64,000 nt of DNA from Halomonas ventosae. GTDB taxonomy: Bacteria > Pseudomonadota > Gammaproteobacteria > Pseudomonadales > Halomonadaceae. Under the pieces are notes generated by a model. That model had not been told where the DNA came from and ran no database searches. It saw only the letters and a program-made list of their open reading frames with translations. How positions within the stretch are numbered: position 1 is the first letter of the stretch; the number at the start of each line of letters is the position of its first letter. The translations under genes were made by a program, and so were the position numbers. The stretch covers positions 1-64,000 of the forward strand of contig NZ_SNWH01000009.1 in NCBI RefSeq assembly GCF_004361885.1. The letters run 5' to 3'. Below, one piece after another: positions 36,131-47,848 of this stretch.

Positions 36131-37257
36131 ATGACCGCCACTACAGGCAAGGTGATCGTCGGCATGTCCGGCGGCGTCGATTCTTCCGTGTCCGCCCTGC
36201 TGCTGCTTGAGCAGGGCTTCGACGTCGAGGGCCTGTTCATGAAGAACTGGGACGAGGACGACGGCACCGAGTACTGCACCGCCAAGGCCGACCTAGCCGA
36301 CGCCGAGGCGGTGTGCAAGAAGCTTGGCATCCGACTGCACACCGCCAATTTCGCCGCCGAGTACTGGGACCACGTCTTCGAGCATTTCCTGGCCGAGTAC
36401 CAGGCGGGACGCACACCCAATCCCGACATCCTCTGCAACCGTGAGATCAAGTTCAAGGTGTTCCTCGAGTACGCCGAGATGCTGGGCGCCGAAAAGATCG
36501 CTACTGGCCATTATGTTCGTGCAGGGCAGCTGCCCCAGGGAAGCCGTGGAGAGCTCCGCCCAAGGTTGCTCAAGGGGCTCGATGCCAACAAGGACCAGAG
36601 CTACTTCCTGCATGCCGTTCCTGAGGCTGCCATCGCCCGCACCCTCTTCCCGTTGGGTGAGCTCGAAAAACCTGCGGTACGCGCCATCGCCGAACGCCAT
36701 GAGCTGGTCACCGCGCGCAAGAAGGACTCGACCGGGATCTGCTTCATCGGTGAGCGGCGCTTCCGCGACTTCCTCAGCCAGTACTTGCCCGCCCAGCCCG
36801 GCATGATCGAGACGCCCGAGGGCAAGGTCATAGGCGAGCACATGGGGCTGATGTACTACACCCTTGGCCAACGCCAGGGCCTGGGCATCGGCGGGCTCGC
36901 CAACCATCCGGACGCTCCCTGGTACGTGGCCGCCAAGGATCTCGAACGCAATGTGCTCGTGGCCGTGCAGGGCAAACACCATCCGCTGCTCTATACCGAC
37001 TCGCTGGCCACCGAAGCCATGGACTGGGTAGCCGGCGAGGCGCCCGCCGTCGAGGGTCGCTACACCGCCAAGACCCGTTACCGTCAGGGCGATGTGCCCT
37101 GTACTGTCCACTCGCGGAAGGATGGCAGCGTCGCGGTGCGCTTCGATGATCCCCAATGGGCCGTGACCCCGGGTCAGTCGCTGGTGCTCTACGACAAAGA
37201 GATCTGCCTGGGTGGCGGCGTGATCCGCGAGACCTGGAATGCCACGGAGCTCGCCCG

Positions 37258-37261
<4 letters not shown>
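36131..37261 (+). CDS. mnmA: tRNA-specific 2-thiouridylase MnmA
   Basis: Adds sulfur to U34 of tRNA Glu, Gln and Lys, using persulfide from the Tus relay. The 376-residue protein has the PP-loop [10 protein letters not shown] (11-20), catalytic C102 in [10 protein letters not shown] and persulfide-carrying C204 in [12 protein letters not shown], and the C-terminal beta-barrel. The two tRNA-Glu(TTC) genes at 4814 and 5081 encode substrates of this enzyme. Its stop overlaps the hflD start. Confidence 0.97.
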
Positions 37262-40483
<3,222 letters not shown>

Positions 40484-40485
<2 letters not shown>

Positions 40486-40511
40486 CAAGGAGCAAGGAGC
40501 AAGGAGCAAGG
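40484..40511. repeat. 7-nt tandem repeat (AGCAAGG x4) on the roxA stop codon
   Basis: Four perfect consecutive AGCAAGG units begin one base into the roxA TAG stop codon and fill half of the 54-base gap to the GNAT gene. Confidence 0.85.
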
Positions 40512-40539
40512 GAAACAATGTGTCACCAGGAGACACGAC

Positions 40540-40974
40540 GTGAAAAAGATAGCGCTGGCTATTAAAGAGGGCAGCTGGGACGAGCTAGAGGCCGAAGCCA
40601 GCGAGATTCGCCGGGTGGTCTTCATCGAGGAGCAGCAAGTTCCGCGAGCGGAGGAGTGGGACGGCCGCGACCCCGACTGTCGCCACTTCCTCGCCCTGCT
40701 GGAAGGCCGGCCGGTGGGCACCGCCCGCCTGCTGCCGGATGCCCATATCGGCCGGGTGGCGGTGCTGGCCGAGGCTCGCGGCCTGGGTATCGGGTTGGCC
40801 CTGATGCGGGCCGCCATCGAGGCCGCTCGCCGCGATGGCCATGCCATGGTGGAACTCGCCGCCCAGACCCACGCCCTGGCCTTCTATACGCGGCTGGGCT
40901 TCGAGGCCTTCGGTGATGAGTTTCTCGACGCCGGTATTGCGCATCGCAATATGCGCCTAGAGTTCAACGACTGA
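40540..40974 (+). CDS. GNAT-family N-acetyltransferase
   Basis: A 144-residue GNAT protein of the ElaA/YjcF-like type. R-VVFIEEQQVP-EEWD (residues about 24-41) is the characteristic N-terminal segment, followed by RVAVLAEARGLGIGLALM, the acetyl-CoA pyrophosphate loop, and FYTRLGFEAFGDEFLDAGI-H. The start is GTG 40540 with CCAGGAGACAC upstream. The acceptor substrate is unknown. It may be co-transcribed with roxA. Confidence 0.88.
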   Translation: MKKIALAIKEGSWDELEAEASEIRRVVFIEEQQVPRAEEWDGRDPDCRHFLALLEGRPVGTARLLPDAHIGRVAVLAEARGLGIGLALMRAAIEAARRDGHAMVELAAQTHALAFYTRLGFEAFGDEFLDAGIAHRNMRLEFND

Positions 40975-41360
40975 AACTCGGCGCCCTCCCTACCTTGCGG
41001 AAATCCCACTACAGGAAAGCCAATCTCCCGCCCTTTCCTGTAGTTGAGTTACAACGTGCTCTCCCCACAAGGGGCAATTGTTGACGCCCGCCGTTGGCGG
41101 CATAGTGGGTGTCAAGGCAAGGGTAAAACGGTTGTTTGCCAACGGCCCGAAGCGTCTGCCTCCTTGGTGGGCATGCACTCACGAGGCTCGACCAAGGGTG
41201 TAGAGACAAGCCCTGGGCATCTGGCCGATGCTGACCGCAGTTCGCAGCTGCAACATAAGACATTGCCGAATGATGTAGCTGGCGCTGCCTGCGGTCGCGA
41301 CCCGGATTTTTTTCGATATCGCGACCACGCGATTCCACTCCTGACCTGAAGGATGGCCCC
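40975..41360. other. 386-base gene-free region upstream of aceA
   Basis: No credible gene. It contains a perfect 12-bp inverted repeat (41008-41019 and 41033-41044, described separately) and ends with a CTGAAGGATGG ribosome binding site for aceA. No convincing -35/-10 pair was found by eye. The rest probably holds the aceA promoter and leader. Confidence 0.6.
41008..41044. repeat. 12-bp perfect inverted repeat upstream of aceA
   Basis: ACTACAGGAAAG and CTTTCCTGTAGT flank a 13-nt loop, 34 bases after the GNAT stop. No T-run follows, so it is not a standard intrinsic terminator; it could be an operator or an RNA hairpin. Confidence 0.65.
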
Positions 41361-42959
41361 ATGACGACATTCAACGACGAACTCAAGGCTCTGGCTCAGT
41401 TGCGCGAGGCCCAGCAGGGCAAGTGGGACAACATCAACCCCGAGCATGCTGCCCGCATGCGCGTGCAGAACCGTTTCCAGACGGGCCTGGACATCGCCCG
41501 CTACACTGCCGGGATCATGCGCGAGGACATGGCGGCCTATGATGCCGACAGTTCGCAGTACACCCAGTCGCTGGGCTGCTGGCACGGCTTCATCGGCCAG
41601 CAGAAGATGATCTCCATCAAGAAGCACTTCGGTACCACCAAGCGCTCCTATCTCTACCTCTCCGGCTGGATGGTCGCCGCCCTGCGCTCCGAATTCGGCC
41701 CCCTGCCCGACCAGTCCATGCACGAGAAAACCACCGTGCCAGACCTGATCGAGGAGCTCTATACCTTCCTGCGCCAGGCCGATGCCTGGGAGCTCAACCA
41801 CCTGTTCCGCGACCTTGACGAGGCCAAGCAGGCCGGTGACCAGCCGAAGGCCGATGAGGTCATGGCGAAGATCGACGGCTTCGAGACCCATGTTGTGCCG
41901 ATCATCGCCGATATCGATGCCGGTTTCGGTAACGCCGAGGCCACTTACCTGCTGGCCAAGAAGATGATCGAGGCCGGCGCTTGCTGCATCCAGATCGAGA
42001 ACCAGGTCTCCGACGAGAAGCAGTGCGGCCACCAGGCCGGCAAGGTCACGGTGCCCCACGAGGACTTCATTGCCAAGATCAACGCCGTGCGCTATGCCTT
42101 CCTGGAACTGGGCGTGAATGACGGGGTCATCGTGGCGCGCACCGACTCCCTGGGTGCCGGCCTGACCCAGAAGATCGCCGTAACCCACGAGCCGGGCGAC
42201 CTCGGCGACCAGTACAATAGCTTTCTCGATGGCGACGAGATCGCCTCGGCTTCCGACATCAACAACGGCGATGTGGTCATCAAGCAGAACGGCAAGCTGG
42301 TCAAACCCAAGCGTCTGGCCTCAGGACTCTACGAGTTCAAGCCGAATACCGGCGAGGACCGTGTGGTGCTGGACTGCATCACCAGTCTGCAGAACGGTGC
42401 CGACCTGCTGTGGATCGAGACCGAGAAGCCCCACGTCGGCCAGATCGCCGGGATGGTCAACCGCATCCGCGAGGTGTGCCCGGATGCCAAGCTGGTCTAC
42501 AACAACTCGCCATCCTTTAACTGGACCTTGAACTTCCGTCAGCAGGTCTTCGACGCCTGGAAGCAGGAGGGCAAAGACGTCTCGGCCTACGACCGCGACC
42601 AGCTGATGAGCGCCGAGTACGACGATACCGAGCTGGGCCGCCTGGCCGACGAGTGGACCCGCAACTTCCAGCGCGATGCCGCTCGCGAGGCCGGCATCTT
42701 CCACCACCTGATCACGCTGCCGACCTACCACACCGCGGCGCTGTCCACCGACACCCTGGCCAAGGGCTACTTCGGCGACGAGGGCATGCTGGCCTATGTG
42801 GCCGGGGTACAGCGCAAGGAGATCCGTGAGGGCATCGCCACCGTCAAGCACCAGGACATGGCCGGTTCCAACATCGGTGACGATCATAAGGAGTTCTTCC
42901 ACGGCGAGGCGGCACTCAAGGCCGGCGGCAAGGACAACACCATGAACCAGTTCGGCTAA
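41361..42959 (+). CDS. aceA: Isocitrate lyase, Pseudomonas-type long form
   Basis: Cleaves isocitrate to succinate and glyoxylate in the glyoxylate shunt. At 532 residues it belongs to the long subgroup typical of Pseudomonas (about 531) rather than the E. coli type (434). SLGCWHGFIGQQKMISIKK, IIADIDAGFGN and VARTDSLGAGL are present; the catalytic loop reads EKQCGHQAGK, the subgroup's form of the KKCGH signature with the nucleophilic Cys kept. GAAGGATGGCCCC precedes the start. A strong terminator follows. Competes with Icd (33558) for isocitrate. Confidence 0.96.
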   Translation: MTTFNDELKALAQLREAQQGKWDNINPEHAARMRVQNRFQTGLDIARYTAGIMREDMAAYDADSSQYTQSLGCWHGFIGQQKMISIKKHFGTTKRSYLYLSGWMVAALRSEFGPLPDQSMHEKTTVPDLIEELYTFLRQADAWELNHLFRDLDEAKQAGDQPKADEVMAKIDGFETHVVPIIADIDAGFGNAEATYLLAKKMIEAGACCIQIENQVSDEKQCGHQAGKVTVPHEDFIAKINAVRYAFLELGVNDGVIVARTDSLGAGLTQKIAVTHEPGDLGDQYNSFLDGDEIASASDINNGDVVIKQNGKLVKPKRLASGLYEFKPNTGEDRVVLDCITSLQNGADLLWIETEKPHVGQIAGMVNRIREVCPDAKLVYNNSPSFNWTLNFRQQVFDAWKQEGKDVSAYDRDQLMSAEYDDTELGRLADEWTRNFQRDAAREAGIFHHLITLPTYHTAALSTDTLAKGYFGDEGMLAYVAGVQRKEIREGIATVKHQDMAGSNIGDDHKEFFHGEAALKAGGKDNTMNQFG

Positions 42960-42991
42960 CCGTTGGCGACTTAACCCATAACGCCCAGAGG

Positions 42992-43017
42992 GGGAGGCCT
43001 GTCGGCCTCCCTTTTTG
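42992..43017 (+). terminator. Rho-independent terminator of aceA
   Basis: GGGAGGCC-tgtc-GGCCTCCC followed by TTTTTG, 33 bases after the aceA stop: a textbook terminator. Confidence 0.93.
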
Positions 43018-43174
43018 CATATTATTGGCTGCCGGACGAAGCTACACTCGTACGGGAGACCCGAGGCACTGGCCAAGCTGGGGCGCAAGGGATAAACTCA
43101 TTAGTGAACACTGTCCATTAATCATCGGTCATACCGGGGCCGAGTGTTCGTCACGGACATCAAGGAGATCCTGC

Positions 43175-43642
43175 ATGAAACGCCTTCTACCCGTTCTGGC
43201 CATCAGCCTGCTGACGCTGGCCGGCTGCGCCAATACCGCCCCCTATTCGGGCAACGTCTACAGCGGCAACCAGGCCAAGTCAGCTCAGACCGTCAGCTTC
43301 GGTACCATAACCGCCTTGCGTCAGGTGCAGATTCAGGCCGACAGCCGGGCCGGGGGTCTGATCGGCTCCGGCGGTGGTGCCGTGATCGGCGGCCTCCTCG
43401 GCAACCAAATCGGCGGTGGTTCCGGTCGTGACCTGGCCACCGTGGCCGGCGCCATCGGCGGTGCCGTGGCTGGCACCAAGGTGGAGGAAGCGAGCAACCG
43501 CATCCCCGCCTGGGAAATCGAAATCCGCAAGGACAATGGCCAGAGCGTGGTCGTGGTGCAGAAGGCAGACCAGAACTTCCAGGTCGGCCAGCGCGTGCGC
43601 TTGATCGGCAGTGGCAACAACGTCAGCGTGGCGCCCTACTGA
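43175..43642 (+). CDS. slyB: SlyB/Pcp-type glycine-zipper outer-membrane lipoprotein
   Basis: A 155-residue lipoprotein precursor: signal MKRLLPVLAISLLTLAGC with the lipobox Cys at 18, then a glycine-zipper 2TM region (GGLIGSGGGAVIGGLLGNQIGGG, about residues 64-86, and VAGAIGGAVAGTKVEE) and a C-terminal beta domain. SlyB in E. coli is PhoPQ-regulated and stabilises the outer membrane. AAGGAGATCC precedes ATG 43175. Promoter not identified. Confidence 0.92.
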   Translation: MKRLLPVLAISLLTLAGCANTAPYSGNVYSGNQAKSAQTVSFGTITALRQVQIQADSRAGGLIGSGGGAVIGGLLGNQIGGGSGRDLATVAGAIGGAVAGTKVEEASNRIPAWEIEIRKDNGQSVVVVQKADQNFQVGQRVRLIGSGNNVSVAPY

Positions 43643-43672
43643 GAATAGCGCCGGCCACAAGCGGCCATTAAT

Positions 43673-43708
43673 GAGCAAGGCCCGCGGATCGATCCGCGGG
43701 CCTTGCTC
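43673..43708. terminator. Bidirectional palindromic terminator
   Basis: An 18-bp perfect palindrome, GAGCAAGGCCCGCGGATC and its complement, lies between slyB and the convergent small membrane-protein gene. No spacer and short T-tails; function as terminator inferred from position. Confidence 0.7.
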
Positions 43709-43735
43709 GTCATGGACGGGTCCGAGACGATGCCC

Positions 43736-44017
43736 TCAGGGCTGGTCGACCTTGTTGATGAGCCAGCCGGCCAGCTTGGTGGCGATTAGCGCCAGCAGGC
43801 CGATCACGATCACGGTTAACAACATATCCACGGGGCGAATAATGAAGGTGGCGCCGAGCACCGCCAACGCCGGCGACCATATCCAACGATCGTCCTCGCT
43901 GCGCAGCACGGCAGGCAATAGAGCGTCGAGAATGCGGCTGACGGACGCCTCCCAGCGCTTGAGAAAGAGGATCAGCAGCACAGCAAAGGCGATCAGCCAG
44001 ATCAGGGTCAGGGTCAT
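43736..44017 (-). CDS. Small integral membrane protein, uncharacterised
   Basis: A 93-residue protein with an N-terminal helix (MTLTLIWLIAFAVLLILFL) and two further hydrophobic segments (ALAVLGATFIIRPVDMLL and VIVIGLLALIATKLAGWLI), linked by a charged loop. No recognised domain. ATG 44017 has GGAGAGTGCC immediately upstream, whereas the 44029 and 44101 starts do not. It lies divergent from slyD. No function can be assigned. Confidence 0.7.
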   Translation of the reverse strand: MTLTLIWLIAFAVLLILFLKRWEASVSRILDALLPAVLRSEDDRWIWSPALAVLGATFIIRPVDMLLTVIVIGLLALIATKLAGWLINKVDQP

Positions 44018-44251
44018 GGCACTCTCCATGGCAGAGTTGATAGACGGGAATCGGGAAATTGAGGCTACGGCAAGGGTATCCCTGCCCGAAAGACCACGCA
44101 ACCGCCGACGATGTCACTGCCCTGGATGAAAAAAGCGCGAATGACGTTCAGGCTCGTCACAGCTATCCTGAATTTCCCCCATGCCCCTGACAGTCGCTTG
44201 ATTGCCGCGTTACCATGTCGCGCTACATGCACTCACCGTAAAGGTTCATCA

Positions 44252-44734
44252 ATGCAGATTGCGCAGAATTCCGTTGTCGCGTTCCACTACACCCTCACCA
44301 ACGATGCAGGTGACGTGCTGGACAGCTCGGAAGGCCGCGAGCCGCTGACCTACCTCCACGGCGCCGGCAACATCATCCCCGGCCTCGAAAAACAGCTGGA
44401 AGGGCTTGCCCCCGGCGACAAGCTCCAGGCTAAGGTTACCCCGGAAGAGGGCTATGGCGAGGTTCAGGCCCAGCTGGTTCAGGAAGTGCCGCGTGACGCT
44501 TTCCAGGGCGTCGACAACGTCGAGCCGGGCATGCAGTTCCAAGCTCAGACCCAGGGCGGCCCGCTGATGGTGACCGTAACCAGTGTCGAGGGCGACACCG
44601 TTACCGTTGACGGCAACCATCCGCTCGCCGGCCAGCCGCTGAACTTCGACGTGGAGATCGCCGAGGTTCGCGAGGCCAGCGAGGACGAGATCGAGCATGG
44701 TCACGTACATGGTGAGGGCGACCACGAGCACTGA
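44252..44734 (+). CDS. slyD: FKBP-type peptidyl-prolyl isomerase SlyD
   Basis: Cytosolic prolyl isomerase and metallochaperone; in E. coli it aids hydrogenase nickel insertion. The 160-residue protein has the FKBP half (VVAFHYTLTNDAGDVLDSS, YLHGAGNIIPGLEKQLEG), the insert-in-flap domain (about 70-125), DGNHPLAGQPLNFDVE, and a short His-rich metal-binding tail (HGHVHGEGDHEH), shorter than in E. coli. TAAAGGTTC precedes ATG 44252; the frame is open upstream without conservation. Confidence 0.95.
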   Translation: MQIAQNSVVAFHYTLTNDAGDVLDSSEGREPLTYLHGAGNIIPGLEKQLEGLAPGDKLQAKVTPEEGYGEVQAQLVQEVPRDAFQGVDNVEPGMQFQAQTQGGPLMVTVTSVEGDTVTVDGNHPLAGQPLNFDVEIAEVREASEDEIEHGHVHGEGDHEH

Positions 44735-44791
44735 TCCGCTCGTGGATATCGCGACCATCGACATCGACGGTCGATAGACGATACGGGTTGA

Positions 44792-44820
44792 CGAAGAGGC
44801 AGCGCTTGGCTGCCTCTTCG
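44792..44820. terminator. Bidirectional terminator after slyD
   Basis: CGAAGAGGCAGC / GCTGCCTCTTCG is a 12-bp perfect stem with a 5-nt loop, between slyD and the convergent phosphatidyltransferase gene. Confidence 0.8.
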
Positions 44821-44824
44821 CCGT

Positions 44825-45469
44825 TCAGGGTTGCGCTGTGTTGCGACCCTGCTGGGCGAAAACTCGCAGCGTGCGGTAACCTCCCCACAAGCGGGTCGCT
44901 GTGGTCACCAGGCAGGCCCCGGCGAAGAGCATCGCCAGCAGCGCGAAGTGGGCCGGAAACAGACAGAAGAGCACGAAGGCCATCACGGTCTCCGTGCCCT
45001 CGGTCAGACCGTGCAAGTAGTAGAAGGCCTTCTGCTGAAACCGTGGACGCTTAAGCCCATGTCGCGCGGCCATGATAGCGAAGGCCAGAAAGGAGGTGCC
45101 GGTGCCGATGAAGGCGAACAGCAGCAAGGCCGCCGGCAGCGCATTGACCGCCGGCTCGGCCAGGGCAAAGCCCAGCACCACCGCCGCATAGAAGACAAAA
45201 TCCAGGCCGATGTCGAGAAAGCCCCCGGCATCGCTCGCCGCCCGCGTCAACCTGGCCAGGGCGCCATCCAGCCCGTCGCCCAGGCGATTGAGCAAAATGG
45301 CCAGCAGCGCCGGCAGGTACCAACCCATCGCCAGCAGCGGCAGGGCCAGCATCCCTACCAGGAAGGCAGCGACCGTCACCTGATCGGGGCGGACCCTGAG
45401 CCTGGCAAGGCCACGGGCCAGCACCAAAAGCGGCCATTGTGTCAAGGGCATGGTCCAGCGATCGAGCAT
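44825..45469 (-). CDS. CDP-alcohol phosphatidyltransferase family protein
   Basis: A 214-residue integral membrane enzyme. The family motif DG-x2-AR-x8-G-x3-D-x3-D is intact: D65, D68-G69, A72-R73, G82, D86 and D90. About six transmembrane helices follow the PgsA/PssA layout. It transfers a phosphatidyl group from CDP-diacylglycerol to an alcohol (inositol, glycerol phosphate, serine or other); the acceptor is not predictable here. ATG 45469 follows GGGGGAG and begins 1 base after the upstream flavoprotein gene, so the two are co-translated. Confidence 0.88.
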   Translation of the reverse strand: MLDRWTMPLTQWPLLVLARGLARLRVRPDQVTVAAFLVGMLALPLLAMGWYLPALLAILLNRLGDGLDGALARLTRAASDAGGFLDIGLDFVFYAAVVLGFALAEPAVNALPAALLLFAFIGTGTSFLAFAIMAARHGLKRPRFQQKAFYYLHGLTEGTETVMAFVLFCLFPAHFALLAMLFAGACLVTTATRLWGGYRTLRVFAQQGRNTAQP

Positions 45470-45470
45470 A

Positions 45471-47660
45471 CTAACTCCCCCTCTCCTCGTTCCCGTCGCC
45501 TCCCCGCCGCCAGGCAAAGTAGCGTGCCAGCCAGCCCAGCAGGCGTTCCGGCTTGTGGGCATTTTTCCACACACCGGCAGTCGCCTTCACCGCCTCGCTG
45601 TGGGTGGGATAGGGATGGATGGTGCTCAGCAGCTTATTGAGTCCAATATGGCGGGTCATCGCTAGGGTGAACTCGGCAAGCATCTCGCCCGCCCCCTGAC
45701 CGACGATGGTGGCCCCCAGGATGCGATCCTTGCCCGGCACGGTCAGCACTTTGATGAAGCCCCGCGTCTCCCCCTCTGCAATGGCCCTGTCGAGTTCCTC
45801 CAAGGCATAGCGGGTCACTTCGTACTCCACTCGCTTCTCGCGAGCCTCACGCTCGTTGAGCCCGACCCGCGCCACTTCGGGATCCGTGAAGGTGACTGCC
45901 GGCAGGGCCCGATAGCTCACCTGGAAGCGCTTGAACTCGCCGAACAGGGCATTCACGGTGGCATGCCAGGCCTGGTGGGCTCCGGCATGGGTCAGCTGGT
46001 AGGGGCCGGCCACATCGCCACAGGCCCAGACATTAGGCAGCACGCTCTGCAGCGACTCGTCGACACGGAGAGTCCCATCGGCGTCGATATCCACACCCAG
46101 CGCCTCGAGTCCCATGCCCGCGACATTGGCCTGGCGCCCCACGGCCACCAGCAGGCGATCGAAGGATAGCCGCTCGACGACGGACTTCCCCGTGGTATCG
46201 CTGCGCTCCACTTCCAGGGCATGGCCACCGTTCTCATCCACGACTACCCGCAGCGCCCGGGTGGCGAGATGCACCACCAGGCTCTCCTCGAGCCTGCCTA
46301 GAAGTTCGGCGGCGACCTCCTCGTCCTCCCTGGGCAACAGCTGGCTGCCCATCTCCACCAGGTCGACATGGCTGCCCAACCGGGTGAAGCTCTGGCCCAG
46401 TTCGCAGCCGATGGCACCCCCACCCAGCACCACCAGGCGCTCCGGCAAGGTCTCCAGCTGCCAGAGATTGTCGGAGGTGAGGACCTCGATCTTGTCGATC
46501 CCGGGTAGTCCCGGCACCTTGGGCTGCGCACCGCTGGCGATGATCACGTGGCGCGTGGTCAGCACCCGCTCGCCGGCGTCGCCACGAACACGCACCCGCC
46601 AGGGATCCTCGAGAACAGCATCGCCGGCGATAACCGTCACCCCCAGCCCCTCGTAACGCTCGCGGCTGTCGTGGGGTTCCACCTCGCGGATGGCGCGATG
46701 CACATGCCCCATCACAGCGGCGAAATCCACCTCGGGCTCCCCGGCGCTGACCCCATAGCGCGGCGCCTCGCGAATCTCGCTGGCGACGCGCGCGGCACGG
46801 ATCAGCGCCTTGGAGGGTACACAGCCGGTGTGGAGGCAATCACCGCCCAGCTGCTCGCGCTCGACCAGTGCCACCTTGGCCCTCACTGCCGCGGCGATAT
46901 AGCTCGCCACCAGCCCGGCGGAACCTCCTCCGATGACCACGACGTCGTGCTCGAAGCGGGAGGGTCGTGCGAAGCGTTTTGCCAACTGGCGACGTCTGCC
47001 GATTGCCACCAAGCCCCGGGCGAGCCAGGGGAAGAGCCCGATCAACGCGAAGGAGCCGATCAGCGTCGGCGAGAGGATACCCGAGAGCGATTCCAGCTGC
47101 CCGAGCTCGCGCCCCGCATTCACATAGACCGCGGTGCCCGGCAGCATGCCGACCTGGCTAACCCAGTAGAAGGTCCACAGCCGCATGCGGGTCAGCCCCA
47201 TTACCAGGTTGATGACGAAGAAGGGGAAGAGCGGGATCAGCCGCAGGGTGAAGAGATAGAACGCCCCTTCCCGCTCGATGCCGGCATTGATGCGCTCGAG
47301 TTGCCGGGCGAAGCGCCGCTCCAGGGGCGCGCGCGCCAGGGTGCGGGCAATCAGCGCGGCAAGCGTCGCTCCAAGGGCGCTGGCGAAGGAGATCAGCAGC
47401 AGTCCCCAGCCGAAGCCGAACAGCGCGCCGCCGAGCACCGTCATCAGTGTCGCCCCGGGCAGCGAGACCGCAGTGATGGCCACGTAGGCCAGGAAGAAAC
47501 CGCCGGCGACGGTCAGCGGTTTGGCGGCCAGCCAGGCCTGGAAGCGCGCCTGCTCGGCTTGCAGTGTGTCGAGGGTCAGGACCTGGTGGGCCCCGCTGAG
47601 GAAGTAGGCCGCGACCAGCAGGGCGATCACAGCCGCGAGCATCAGGCGTTTTCGTATCAA
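45471..47660 (-). CDS. TVP38/TMEM64 (VTT)-FAD/NAD(P) disulfide oxidoreductase fusion
   Basis: Two proteins in one chain. The first about 235 residues are a VTT (DedA-like, TVP38/TMEM64) membrane domain with AVSLPGATLMTVLGGALFG and the FTLRLIPLFPFFVINLVMG re-entrant motif. The rest is a mercuric/dihydrolipoamide-reductase-like flavoenzyme: FAD motif GGGSAG, redox pair in GGDCLHTGCVPSK, NAD motif VVLGGGAIGCELG, second FAD site VWACGDVAGP and C-terminal HPYPTHSE with the catalytic His. No HMA metal-binding domain. Start is probably TTG 47660 (CGGGAG 6 bases upstream); GTG 47693 would add 11 residues. Similar fusions occur in other proteobacteria; function unknown. Directly upstream of a CDP-alcohol phosphatidyltransferase. 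Confidence 0.88.
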   Translation of the reverse strand: MIRKRLMLAAVIALLVAAYFLSGAHQVLTLDTLQAEQARFQAWLAAKPLTVAGGFFLAYVAITAVSLPGATLMTVLGGALFGFGWGLLLISFASALGATLAALIARTLARAPLERRFARQLERINAGIEREGAFYLFTLRLIPLFPFFVINLVMGLTRMRLWTFYWVSQVGMLPGTAVYVNAGRELGQLESLSGILSPTLIGSFALIGLFPWLARGLVAIGRRRQLAKRFARPSRFEHDVVVIGGGSAGLVASYIAAAVRAKVALVEREQLGGDCLHTGCVPSKALIRAARVASEIREAPRYGVSAGEPEVDFAAVMGHVHRAIREVEPHDSRERYEGLGVTVIAGDAVLEDPWRVRVRGDAGERVLTTRHVIIASGAQPKVPGLPGIDKIEVLTSDNLWQLETLPERLVVLGGGAIGCELGQSFTRLGSHVDLVEMGSQLLPREDEEVAAELLGRLEESLVVHLATRALRVVVDENGGHALEVERSDTTGKSVVERLSFDRLLVAVGRQANVAGMGLEALGVDIDADGTLRVDESLQSVLPNVWACGDVAGPYQLTHAGAHQAWHATVNALFGEFKRFQVSYRALPAVTFTDPEVARVGLNEREAREKRVEYEVTRYALEELDRAIAEGETRGFIKVLTVPGKDRILGATIVGQGAGEMLAEFTLAMTRHIGLNKLLSTIHPYPTHSEAVKATAGVWKNAHKPERLLGWLARYFAWRRGGDGNEERGS

Positions 47661-47848
47661 GGGGGACTCCCGTAGGTAGATGATAAGGATCACCGCATCC
47701 GCGGCCGTTGAAGACGCCCCTCTGTCGTTGTCGATGACGGCAACTTACGCGCAAGCGCACACAGTGTCCTGAAAGGAACGGGGAGGATAGGGAACTCAAG
47801 GGCATCACGTCCCTCCAATCCATCATTGCCGACCCATGGAGCCCTACG

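Noticed and set aside
43673..43708. Perfect 36-bp palindrome considered as a phage attachment or recombination site
   Set aside because: It sits between two convergent gene ends and no tRNA or integrase is near, so a bidirectional terminator is the simpler reading.
44111..44251. N-terminal extension of slyD
   Set aside because: The region is open but not conserved in type, and ATG 44252 has the ribosome binding site and the family N-terminus.
45471..47660. Considered as mercuric reductase (MerA)
   Set aside because: No HMA domain, no C-terminal vicinal cysteines and no mer genes nearby; the membrane VTT fusion points elsewhere.
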